Shown: positions 1 through 4,752 of the stretch, piece after piece
How positions within the stretch are numbered: the stretch's first letter is position 1
Layout: each line of letters starts with the position of its first letter
Made by a program: the position numbers and the translations under genes
The notes under the pieces: model-generated
The model's input: only the letters and a program-made list of their open reading frames with translations
Databases searched by the model: none
What the model was told of the DNA's origin: nothing
Assembly (NCBI GenBank): GCA_030038715.1
Contig: JASHSO010000547.1
Coordinates: forward strand, 1 to 5,694
DNA length: 5,694 nt
Origin: Streptosporangiaceae bacterium
GTDB taxonomy: Bacteria; Actinomycetota; Actinomycetes; Streptosporangiales; Streptosporangiaceae
Direction: 5' to 3'

Positions 1-1
1 C

Positions 2-493
2 AAGGGAGCGGCGATCCGCACCGCGGCGGCGGCGGCGACCGGCGACTACGTGATCATGTGCGATGCCGACCTGGAGTATTCGCCGGCCGAGATCCCGTCG
101 CTGCTTGAGCCCGTGCTGGCCGGTGAAGCCGAGGTCGTCTACGGCACCAGGACGTTCGGCAGCCACAACTCCTACTCCTACCTCTACGTGCTAGGCAACA
201 AGGGCGTCACGACCTGTGCGAACGTGCTGTTCAACTGCTACATCAGCGACCTGGAGACGTGCTTCAAGCTGATGCCGACGGCGCTGTACCGCAAGCTGGA
301 CATCCACTCCACCGGGTTCGGAATGGAGGCGGAGATCACCGGCAAGCTGCTCAGGCGCGGCATCCGGCCCTACGAGGTGACGATCAGCTACCGGGCGCGC
401 ACCCGCGAGGCGGGGAAGAAGCTCACCTGGCGGGACGGCGTCGCGGCGGTCTGGATCTTGATCAGGGAGCGGATCTCGCGTCCTCGGGATTAA
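2..493 (+). CDS. Family 2 glycosyltransferase, 3' part (5' end outside window)
   Basis: The reading frame runs open from the left edge, so the GTG at 50 is not the true start; 163 residues are visible. The visible part begins KGAAIRTA, followed by ATGDY and the metal/nucleotide-sugar binding motif DAD (codons at 62-70) in the context CDADLEYSP. Next come a YGTR segment, LGNKG, the DLETCFK signature and a C-terminal stretch GMEAEITGKLLRRG...YEVTISYRART...GKKLTWRDG. This order is typical of DPM1/undecaprenyl-phosphate-type GT2 enzymes, which transfer a sugar from a nucleotide donor to a polyprenyl phosphate or surface glycan. The visible C-terminus has no multi-TM extension, so the enzyme is probably peripheral to the cytoplasmic face. 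The acceptor cannot be told from sequence. The last 32 bases overlap the convergent ligase gene. The family call is firm; the exact substrate is unknown. Confidence 0.93.
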   Translation, partial: KGAAIRTAAAAATGDYVIMCDADLEYSPAEIPSLLEPVLAGEAEVVYGTRTFGSHNSYSYLYVLGNKGVTTCANVLFNCYISDLETCFKLMPTALYRKLDIHSTGFGMEAEITGKLLRRGIRPYEVTISYRARTREAGKKLTWRDGVAAVWILIRERISRPRD

Positions 494-2126
494 CCAGATT
501 GCTGTCCGGCGTCCCGTCTGGTGTCCATAGTGCGCGCACCGCGTCGATGGTGTCGGCATCGGTCGGCCCTTTGTCCGGCCGGTACCTGAGCACCCGCGCG
601 AACCGCAGCGTGACCCCGCCTGGGTACCTCGTGCTGGCCTGCACACCGTCGAAGGCGACTTCCACCACGAGTTCGGGCCGGACCGGCACCACGCCTCGCC
701 AGGTCGTGGTCGCCACTGGTTGCGGCGGGTCGGCCAGTTCGAGTAGCCGCTCGGTCTGCCAGGCAAGCAGCGCGTCGGTGAGGCCCTTGAACGTCTTGCC
801 CAGCATGACCATTCCGCCGGTCGCCGGGTCGCGGGCGCCGAGATGCAGGTTGGACAGCCAGCCGTGGCGCCGTCCGTGGCCCCATTCGGCCGCGAGCACC
901 ACGAGGTCGAGCGTGTGCCGGGGCTTTACCTTGATCCACTCGCTGCCCCGCCGGCCCGCGCCATAGGGCCCGGTTACCGACTTCACCACCACGCCCTCGT
1001 GCCCGTGGGCAACGGCGGTAGCAAAGAACTCTTCGGCCTCCCCGGCGTCCGCCGTGACTACTCTCGGGATCACCAGGCCCGCCGGAGCGATGGCAGCCAG
1101 CCGGGCAAATCGCTCGCTGGCCGGGCTGTCAACCAGGTCTAGGCCGTCTATGTGCAGCAGATCGAACAGGAAGAGGGTAAGCGGGACGCGCTCGCCCCTG
1201 TCGGGCATGCCGGGCTGGCTGGCAGCGCGGGCCGATGTGACCTGGAACGGCCTGGGTCGCCCGTCGGGGTACAAGGCGACGGCCTCTCCGTCTAGGACGG
1301 CGTGCCTGGCGCTGAGTGACAAGGCTGCCTGGGCAAGCTCCGGGACCCGCTCGGTGATGTCGTCCAGCGTCCGGGTGAAGACGCGCACCTGCCTGTCTTG
1401 CCGGTGGACCTGGACGCGAATGCCGTCGATCTTGTACTCGACGGCGGCCGGGGAGATCCGTTCCAGCGCGGCACTGACCGTGGGCGCGGAGGCTGCGAGC
1501 ATCGGCCTGACCGGCCTGCCGACCGCGAGCCTGACGGCGAGCAGTGCCTGTTCGGCCTCGGCCGGGTCGCGACCGACCGCCGGGCCGAGCGCGGTGGCGG
1601 CTGCTGCGGCAAGCGAGCCGCTGAGCTGGTAGGCGCGGCGCACAGCCGCGGCGGGAACGCCCGCCGCGCGGGCTATGGCGTCGGCCACCACTCCGTCGAG
1701 CGCGCCCTGGCGCAGGTCGCCGGCTAGCAGCCTGACAAGGAAGTCACGCTCGGCGAGCGTAGCCCGGCCGAGCAGGTCTGCCAGCAGCCTGCGCCGCTCG
1801 GTCTGGGACCCAGGCCCGCTGCGCGCGCCGATCTCGCCGAGTGCGGCATCGGCCTGCGTCAGCGTCAGCGCCGGCGTTGCGGCCTGCCTGATCCCGGCCG
1901 TCCGTCCGCCGGCCTCCGCGTCGTACGGTCCGAGCAGGTCGGACAGCGCCGCGTAGCCGACACCGATCTGCCGCTGGGTGAGGTCGCCAGACAGGAACGC
2001 GACGGCGACGGCGATCTCCTCGGCCGGAACCTCGCGCAGCACCGAAGCGATCTTGTCGGTCTTGGCCAGCCTGCCGGACACGGCGGCCACATCGGCGGAG
2101 GCAGCTACGACACTGTCCAGCAGCAT
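462..2126 (-). CDS. ligB: ATP-dependent DNA ligase, LigB type
   Basis: This is a 554-residue nick-sealing ligase with all nucleotidyltransferase motifs. Motif I is KIDGIR, with K232 as the lysine that takes AMP. Motif III is LDGE (278-281), IIIa is LFLFDLLHIDG (318-328), IV is EGVVVKS (377-383), V is WIKVKP (397-402) and the VI region is RFARVLRYRPDK (508-519). Domains in order are an N-terminal DNA-binding domain (about 1-175), adenylation domain (about 205-402) and OB fold (about 405-520). The start MLLDSVV...AVSGRLAKTDKIA matches my memory of M. tuberculosis LigB, which supports the ATG at 2126 although only a weak CAGG lies 9 bases upstream. The protein looks about 40-50 residues longer than that homologue, including a short unconserved tail (about 535-554). 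No Ku, polymerase or nuclease partner is nearby, so this is not a LigD-type end-joining enzyme. It probably backs up the NAD-dependent ligase in repair. It lies 64 bases downstream of the membrane-protein gene. Confidence 0.95.
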   Translation of the reverse strand: MLLDSVVAASADVAAVSGRLAKTDKIASVLREVPAEEIAVAVAFLSGDLTQRQIGVGYAALSDLLGPYDAEAGGRTAGIRQAATPALTLTQADAALGEIGARSGPGSQTERRRLLADLLGRATLAERDFLVRLLAGDLRQGALDGVVADAIARAAGVPAAAVRRAYQLSGSLAAAAATALGPAVGRDPAEAEQALLAVRLAVGRPVRPMLAASAPTVSAALERISPAAVEYKIDGIRVQVHRQDRQVRVFTRTLDDITERVPELAQAALSLSARHAVLDGEAVALYPDGRPRPFQVTSARAASQPGMPDRGERVPLTLFLFDLLHIDGLDLVDSPASERFARLAAIAPAGLVIPRVVTADAGEAEEFFATAVAHGHEGVVVKSVTGPYGAGRRGSEWIKVKPRHTLDLVVLAAEWGHGRRHGWLSNLHLGARDPATGGMVMLGKTFKGLTDALLAWQTERLLELADPPQPVATTTWRGVVPVRPELVVEVAFDGVQASTRYPGGVTLRFARVLRYRPDKGPTDADTIDAVRALWTPDGTPDSNLVNPEDARSAP

Positions 2127-2129
2127 CGG

Positions 2130-2153
2130 CTACAGCCTGCTGTCGCGGTTCAT
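2130..2153 (-). other. Seven-codon mini-ORF in frame just upstream of the ligase start
   Basis: An ATG (2151-2153) opens M-N-R-D-S-R-L and stops at TAG (2130-2132), three bases before the ligase ATG and in the same frame. A GGAGG stretch abuts this ATG with a one-base spacer, too close for ordinary ribosome binding. A TAACCT hexamer ends seven bases before the A, which would fit a leaderless transcript. It may be a leader peptide coupled to the ligase, or chance. Nothing proves that it is translated. Confidence 0.22.
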
Positions 2154-2159
2154 GCCTCC

Positions 2160-2165
2160 AGGTTA
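2160..2165 (-). promoter_or_regulatory. Possible -10 element of the ligase gene
   Basis: The minus-strand hexamer TAACCT fits the actinobacterial TAnnnT -10 pattern and sits 34 bases upstream of the ligase ATG. No convincing -35 (TTGAC-like) lies at 16-19 bases. With the usual spacing, transcription would begin at or next to the mini-ORF ATG at 2153. A separate promoter makes sense if the palindrome at 2189-2208 ends the upstream transcript. This rests on pattern alone. Confidence 0.22.
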
Positions 2166-2188
2166 GGCACTTGCGCCGGGCATGGTCT

Positions 2189-2208
2189 GGTCAGCCACGT
2201 GGCTGACC
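2189..2208. repeat. Perfect 20-bp palindrome over the stop codon of the membrane-protein gene
   Basis: The half-site GGTCAGCCAC is followed directly by its reverse complement GTGGCTGACC, with no mismatch. It covers the last four codons (Q-P-R-G) and TGA stop of the minus-strand gene ending at 2191. As RNA it would form an 8-bp GC-rich stem with an ACGU loop, without a following U-run. That is compatible with the U-poor terminators common in actinobacteria. As DNA it is also a possible dimeric-repressor site about 65 bases upstream of the ligase start. The palindrome is certain; its role is inference. Confidence 0.8.
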
Positions 2209-2763
2209 GTCGGCGTCGCCGTCGGGCTTGCCGCCGTCGGTACCGGGCTCCATGGTGGCACTGGCGGTGGCACCCGATGGGCCGGCCGCCGTGCCGCCGT
2301 TCGCGGTCTCGGCCGGCGTCCAGAACCAGGCAGTACCGTCGCGGCGCCGCATAACCAGAGCAGTGGCCATGCTTGCGGCCACGGCCAGCAGCATCGAGCC
2401 GAACACGAGGAGACTGGTCTTGTGGCTCTTCTTCGGCGGCGGCACCTCGATCTTCCGTGCCGCGCTGGTGAGCGCGTCGGAGATCATCGGAGCGATGCTT
2501 TCGCTGATCGCGCGCGCAGACTGCTCGAGTTGCGGGGCTGCCCAGGATCGCGCGGCTTCCACCAGCGGCGTAGCTCTGGTCATGGCGACGCCCGCACCCT
2601 GCTTGACCGAGGCGCTGGCGTTCTTGGCGAGCGGGACCGCCTGCTGTGCGATGGGGGCAGCCGCGTTCTTGGCGAGCGGGACGAACTGCCTGGCCGCCTG
2701 CGCTGCCTGGCCGCGGACCCCGGTGGTTTCGCTTGCGGCATGGTTCTTCGTCAAAACGGACAC
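2191..2763 (-). CDS. DUF5324-like single-pass membrane protein
   Basis: This is a 190-residue protein of unknown function. The GTG at 2763 is chosen because GGGAGG (2769-2774) lies five bases upstream; the same frame stays open further upstream but that part has no family-like sequence. Residues 1-108 are Ala-rich and probably helical, with a repeated VPLAKNA(A/S)A at 28-36 and 43-51. A Pro-Lys patch (PPPKKSHK, 108-115) precedes one membrane span (about 117-137), then a positive stop MRRR and a short WFWTPAE segment. The tail is low in complexity (Gly, Ala, Asp, Pro). The order amphipathic helices, membrane span, Trp/Pro motif resembles actinobacterial DUF5324 proteins, which I recall lying near ppiA in Streptomyces. 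Positive charges flank both ends of the span, so orientation is not clear. It is divergent from ppiA and upstream of the ligase on the same strand. The gene is well supported; family membership is moderately so. Confidence 0.8.
   Translation of the reverse strand: MSVLTKNHAASETTGVRGQAAQAARQFVPLAKNAAAPIAQQAVPLAKNASASVKQGAGVAMTRATPLVEAARSWAAPQLEQSARAISESIAPMISDALTSAARKIEVPPPKKSHKTSLLVFGSMLLAVAASMATALVMRRRDGTAWFWTPAETANGGTAAGPSGATASATMEPGTDGGKPDGDADGQPRG
2618..2682 (-). repeat. In-frame direct repeat of 20 bp with a 45-bp period
   Basis: The plus-strand string GCGTTCTTGGCGAGCGGGAC occurs at 2618-2637 and again, without mismatch, at 2663-2682. The 45-bp offset equals 15 codons, so the protein gains two copies of VPLAKNA (residues 28 and 43 of the membrane protein). 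A recent short tandem duplication, or selection for a 15-residue helical module, would explain it. The unrepeated bases between the copies differ, so the duplication is not brand new. Confidence 0.9.
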
Positions 2764-2897
2764 TGAAGCCTCCCGTGATTCTGGTCCCGGGCAGACACCT
2801 TCCCCGCAGCGGGTGGGCCAACCGCAGCTGCCTGGATCGCCCCAGGTCCGAGCCCGCGATGGCCGGAGCACGGCTCGGGCGTGGCAGGATTCCTGGT
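2764..2897. promoter_or_regulatory. Divergent spacer between the DUF5324-like gene and ppiA
   Basis: This 134-bp non-coding stretch must hold promoters for both directions, since the flanking genes start outward from it. I see no sound -35/-10 pair on either strand. It contains the Shine-Dalgarno site of the minus-strand gene (GGGAGG, 2769-2774), that of ppiA (AGGA, 2886-2889), an 8-bp palindrome GCAGCTGC at 2824-2831, and a short dyad CCTGG/CCAGG (2831-2835 and 2842-2846). The dyad at 2848-2878 is listed separately. Two minus-strand frames stay open across it but give no recognisable protein. Confidence 0.55.
2848..2878. repeat. Seven-bp inverted repeat in the ppiA leader
   Basis: CCGAGCC (2848-2854) and its exact complement GGCTCGG (2872-2878) are separated by 17 bases. 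The right arm ends seven bases before the AGGA ribosome site of ppiA. It could be an operator with half-sites about two helical turns apart or an mRNA hairpin near the ribosome site. In GC-rich DNA a match of this length can also be chance. Confidence 0.35.
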
Positions 2898-3425
2898 ATG
2901 ACCACTACGCTGACCGCGACGCTGCGGACTAACCAGGGGGACGTCGTCGTCCGGCTATTTCCCGACCATGCGCCCAAAACCGTGCGGAACTTCGTCGAGC
3001 TGGCGGAGGGCACCCGCGAGTGGACCAACCCTGCCACCCACGCCACCAGCCAGAGCAGGCTCTATGACGGCACGGTCTTCCATCGGGTCATCCCCGATTT
3101 CATGATCCAGGGCGGGGACCCGCTCGGGACGGGGACCGGCGGACCGGGTTACAAGTTTGCCGACGAGATCCATCCGGAGCTGCAGTTCGACAGGCCCTAC
3201 CTGTTGGCGATGGCCAATGCCGGGCCGGGAACCAACGGATCGCAGTTCTTCATCACCACGGTGCCGACTCCGTGGCTCAACGGCAAGCACACCATATTTG
3301 GCGAGGTAGTGCAGGGCAGCAACGTCGTCGACGAGATCAGCCGGGTGCGGACGAGCCGCGGTGACCGGCCGGTCCAGGACGTCGTGCTGCAGTCCGTCGA
3401 CATAGACCGCGCCGACGGCGAGTAG
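2898..3425 (+). CDS. ppiA: Cyclophilin-type peptidyl-prolyl cis-trans isomerase
   Basis: This 175-residue cyclophilin speeds cis-trans rotation of Xaa-Pro bonds during protein folding. The active-site residues known from human CypA are present: R63, F68, M69 and Q71 in FHRVIPDFMIQGGD; the N107, Q116, F118 region in MANAGPGTNGSQFFIT; and W126, L127, H131 in PWLNGKHTIFGEV. The tryptophan equivalent to CypA W121 suggests that cyclosporin A could bind. Length and start fit the short cytoplasmic actinobacterial PpiA (about 180 residues). There is no signal peptide or lipobox. The ATG at 2898 has AGGA eight bases upstream; an in-frame ATG 13 codons earlier lacks both family similarity and a ribosome site. 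The rhomboid gene follows after 15 bases, so the two are probably co-transcribed. Confidence 0.96.
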   Translation: MTTTLTATLRTNQGDVVVRLFPDHAPKTVRNFVELAEGTREWTNPATHATSQSRLYDGTVFHRVIPDFMIQGGDPLGTGTGGPGYKFADEIHPELQFDRPYLLAMANAGPGTNGSQFFITTVPTPWLNGKHTIFGEVVQGSNVVDEISRVRTSRGDRPVQDVVLQSVDIDRADGE

Positions 3426-3440
3426 GCGGTCAAGCGCGTC

Positions 3441-4367
3441 ATGGCCAACCCTCCCGACCAGGGCCAGTACATCGAAGGCCAGGTCGTGCCCGGCGTGCCC
3501 ACGTGTTACCGGCACCCGGGACGCCAGACCTACGTGTCATGTGCCCGGTGCGGTAAGCCCGCGTGCCCCGACTGCCTGCGACCGGCGGCCGTGGGCTATC
3601 AGTGCCTCGACTGCATCAGCGGCGGCAACCACAGCGTCCGCCAGGCTCAGGGCAGGTTCGGCGGGGCAGTGGCCACTAATGCCAGGGTCACCTGGGCCCT
3701 GATCGTCATCAACGTAGTGCTCTACCTGATCCAGCTTGCCAGGCCTGGCCTGGCCACCGACTGGGAGATGCTCGGCGGCGCGCTAGCGTACCGGAACGGG
3801 CCGCTGATCGGAGTCGCGGCGGGTCAGTGGTACCGCATGCTGACCTCGGCGTTCCTGCCCGGCACCGGCAGCCTCGGGATACTGGACATCGCCTTCAACA
3901 TGTGGGCGCTGTGGATCGTCGGGCCCGCCATGGAGCGCGTACTGGGCCGGGTGCGCTACCTGACCGTGTACCTGGTCAGCGCGCTCGGCGGCTCGGTGCT
4001 GTACTACCTGCTCGCGCCCCCATACCAGCCGGCACTTGGCGCGTCGGGGGCGATCTTCGGGTTGTTCGGGGCCTGGTTCGTGCTGTCCAGGCGGCTCGGT
4101 GTCGACTCCCGGCAGGTCGTGCTGCTAATCGTGCTGAATCTCGGGATCAGCTTCGCCGTGCCCTACATTGCCTGGCAGGCACACGTCGGCGGGCTAGTGG
4201 CCGGCGGGCTGCTGACTGCCGCTTACGCCTACGCGCCGCGCAACAACCGCACCGCGATCCAGGTGGCCGCGACCGTGGCCATGATCGCGATCATCGTCGT
4301 CGGCGTGCTGGTCAGGAACCATCAGCTACTTAGCAGCTACGGCTTCTACGGCGGCCGGCTGTTCTAG
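3441..4367 (+). CDS. Rhomboid family intramembrane serine protease with N-terminal zinc finger
   Basis: This 308-residue protein couples a Cys-rich finger to a rhomboid domain. C22, H25, C34, C37, C42, C45, C54 and C57 form a B-box-like double zinc site ahead of the first membrane span. Membrane segments are near 84-101, 147-165, 172-191, 197-215, 226-243, 247-266 and 273-291, a six-span core plus one extra. The catalytic serine is S202 in GASGAIFG and the catalytic histidine is H248 in WQAHVGG. The L1 loop carries a GQWYR segment like the family's WR motif. The TM2 asparagine N153 is kept, but D149 stands where most family members have histidine, and the earlier L1 histidine is also missing. 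It would cleave transmembrane helices of unknown partners. It lies 15 bases after ppiA with only a weak GGCGG ribosome site, suggesting translational coupling. Its stop shares a CTAG with the crgA stop. Confidence 0.93.
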   Translation: MANPPDQGQYIEGQVVPGVPTCYRHPGRQTYVSCARCGKPACPDCLRPAAVGYQCLDCISGGNHSVRQAQGRFGGAVATNARVTWALIVINVVLYLIQLARPGLATDWEMLGGALAYRNGPLIGVAAGQWYRMLTSAFLPGTGSLGILDIAFNMWALWIVGPAMERVLGRVRYLTVYLVSALGGSVLYYLLAPPYQPALGASGAIFGLFGAWFVLSRRLGVDSRQVVLLIVLNLGISFAVPYIAWQAHVGGLVAGGLLTAAYAYAPRNNRTAIQVAATVAMIAIIVVGVLVRNHQLLSSYGFYGGRLF

Positions 4368-4389
4368 TGCCACTTCGTCGCCAGCACTA
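4364..4389. terminator. Convergent gene ends: shared CTAG stop and a short hairpin
   Basis: The rhomboid stop TAG (4365-4367) and the crgA stop TAG read from the other strand (4366-4364) occupy one CTAG palindrome. TAGTGC (4365-4370) and GCACTA (4384-4389) can pair around a 13-base loop. That gives a 6-bp stem that could slow polymerase in both directions, although it lies inside the last crgA codons. No U-run follows on either strand. The shared stop is certain; the terminator role is weak. Confidence 0.35.
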
Positions 4390-4609
4390 CCCCGGAGATG
4401 AGGAAGGCGAACCCGACCACCAGGTTCCACGCGCCGAGCGGCGGCACGGGGTAATTCTGCGCGCTGACGTAATAGACCACGATCCAGATCAGACCGATTA
4501 TGAGGCAGGTCAGCATGGCGGGGGCCAGCCATTGCGGGCTCACTCTCGCCTTGGCTTGCCTAGGCGGCGGGGTGTAGACCGTCTTGGTTCGGCCGCGGGA
4601 CTTTGGCAC
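4364..4609 (-). CDS. crgA: Cell division (septation) protein CrgA
   Basis: This 81-residue protein has two membrane spans (about 28-49 and 61-78) and the CrgA signatures: N-terminal MPKS(R/K), the segment PPLGAWNLVVGFAFLISG (56-73), and the C-terminal KWH. Known members act at the septum in the cytoplasmic membrane. In Streptomyces CrgA restrains FtsZ ring formation, and in Mycobacterium it contacts FtsZ, FtsQ, FtsI and CwsA. The start is GTG at 4609, with a strong AGGAGA (4615-4620) five bases upstream. Length is normal for the family. It lies downstream of the PASTA gene on the same strand across a 143-base spacer with two inverted repeats. It may therefore have its own promoter rather than read-through only. 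Confidence 0.95.
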   Translation of the reverse strand: MPKSRGRTKTVYTPPPRQAKARVSPQWLAPAMLTCLIIGLIWIVVYYVSAQNYPVPPLGAWNLVVGFAFLISGVVLATKWH

Positions 4610-4655
4610 CGTCGTCTCCTGATTAACTTGCTCGCGCCGCGGGTGGAGTGCCCGG

Positions 4656-4694
4656 CGGCCGTGGATGCCGAGGGTTAGCGCGCATCCGTGGCCG
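4656..4694. repeat. Imperfect 13-bp inverted repeat upstream of crgA
   Basis: CGGCCGTGGATGC (4656-4668) faces GCATCCGTGGCCG (4682-4694) across a 13-base loop. Eleven of 13 positions pair in DNA. In plus-strand RNA the remaining two become U-G and G-U wobbles, giving a continuous 13-bp stem, while minus-strand RNA has a two-base internal mismatch. The left arm lies 46 bases upstream of the crgA GTG. Possible roles are an operator for crgA, a second terminator after the PASTA gene, or the stem of a plus-strand small RNA. A weak TAnnnT match (TACGCT, minus strand, 4697-4702) just upstream would put the crgA start of transcription inside the dyad, but it has no credible -35. Confidence 0.6.
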
Positions 4695-4726
4695 TAAGCG
4701 TAGTTGGTCCTGGCCTATGACGCTCC

Positions 4727-4747
4727 CCGGCCTGGTCGGCCAGCCGG
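4727..4747 (-). terminator. GC-rich hairpin directly after the PASTA gene
   Basis: In the minus-strand transcript CCGGCTGG pairs with CCAGGCCGG, leaving one bulged G and a CCGA loop: eight base pairs, all but one G-C. It starts five bases after the TAA stop of the PASTA gene. No U-run follows, as is usual for actinobacterial hairpin terminators. Position and stability favour a terminator or a 3'-end processing or pausing site that partly separates kinase and crgA expression. Confidence 0.5.
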
Positions 4748-4752
4748 CGCCA

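Noticed and set aside
259..966. Plus-strand frame spanning the end of the glycosyltransferase and the ligase
   Set aside because: It overlaps two well-supported genes in other frames and has a Ser/Arg-rich composition without motifs.
462..2126. Part of a non-homologous end-joining or defence cluster because of the ATP-dependent ligase
   Set aside because: No Ku, primase-polymerase, nuclease or defence gene is in the window, and the ligase is the three-domain repair type without fused domains.
2764..2871. N-terminal extension of the DUF5324-like protein to an ATG at 2871
   Set aside because: The extra 36 residues are Cys/Pro/Arg-rich and unlike the family, while GTG at 2763 has a textbook ribosome site. 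The extension would also use up the divergent promoter region.
2228..2932. Plus-strand 234-residue frame opposite the DUF5324-like gene
   Set aside because: It mirrors the minus-strand gene, which has a strong ribosome site, a membrane span and family-like order. The plus frame ends inside ppiA and has no ribosome site or domain.
2150..3046. Long minus-strand frame running across the divergent spacer and into ppiA
   Set aside because: It is antisense to the clear cyclophilin gene and out of frame with the DUF5324-like gene. Its translation is Arg/Gly-rich with no recognisable motif, typical of a shadow frame in GC-rich DNA.
4610..4752. tRNA or riboswitch in the crgA spacer
   Set aside because: I found no cloverleaf, T-loop (GGTTCRA) or known aptamer core; only the two inverted repeats are supported.
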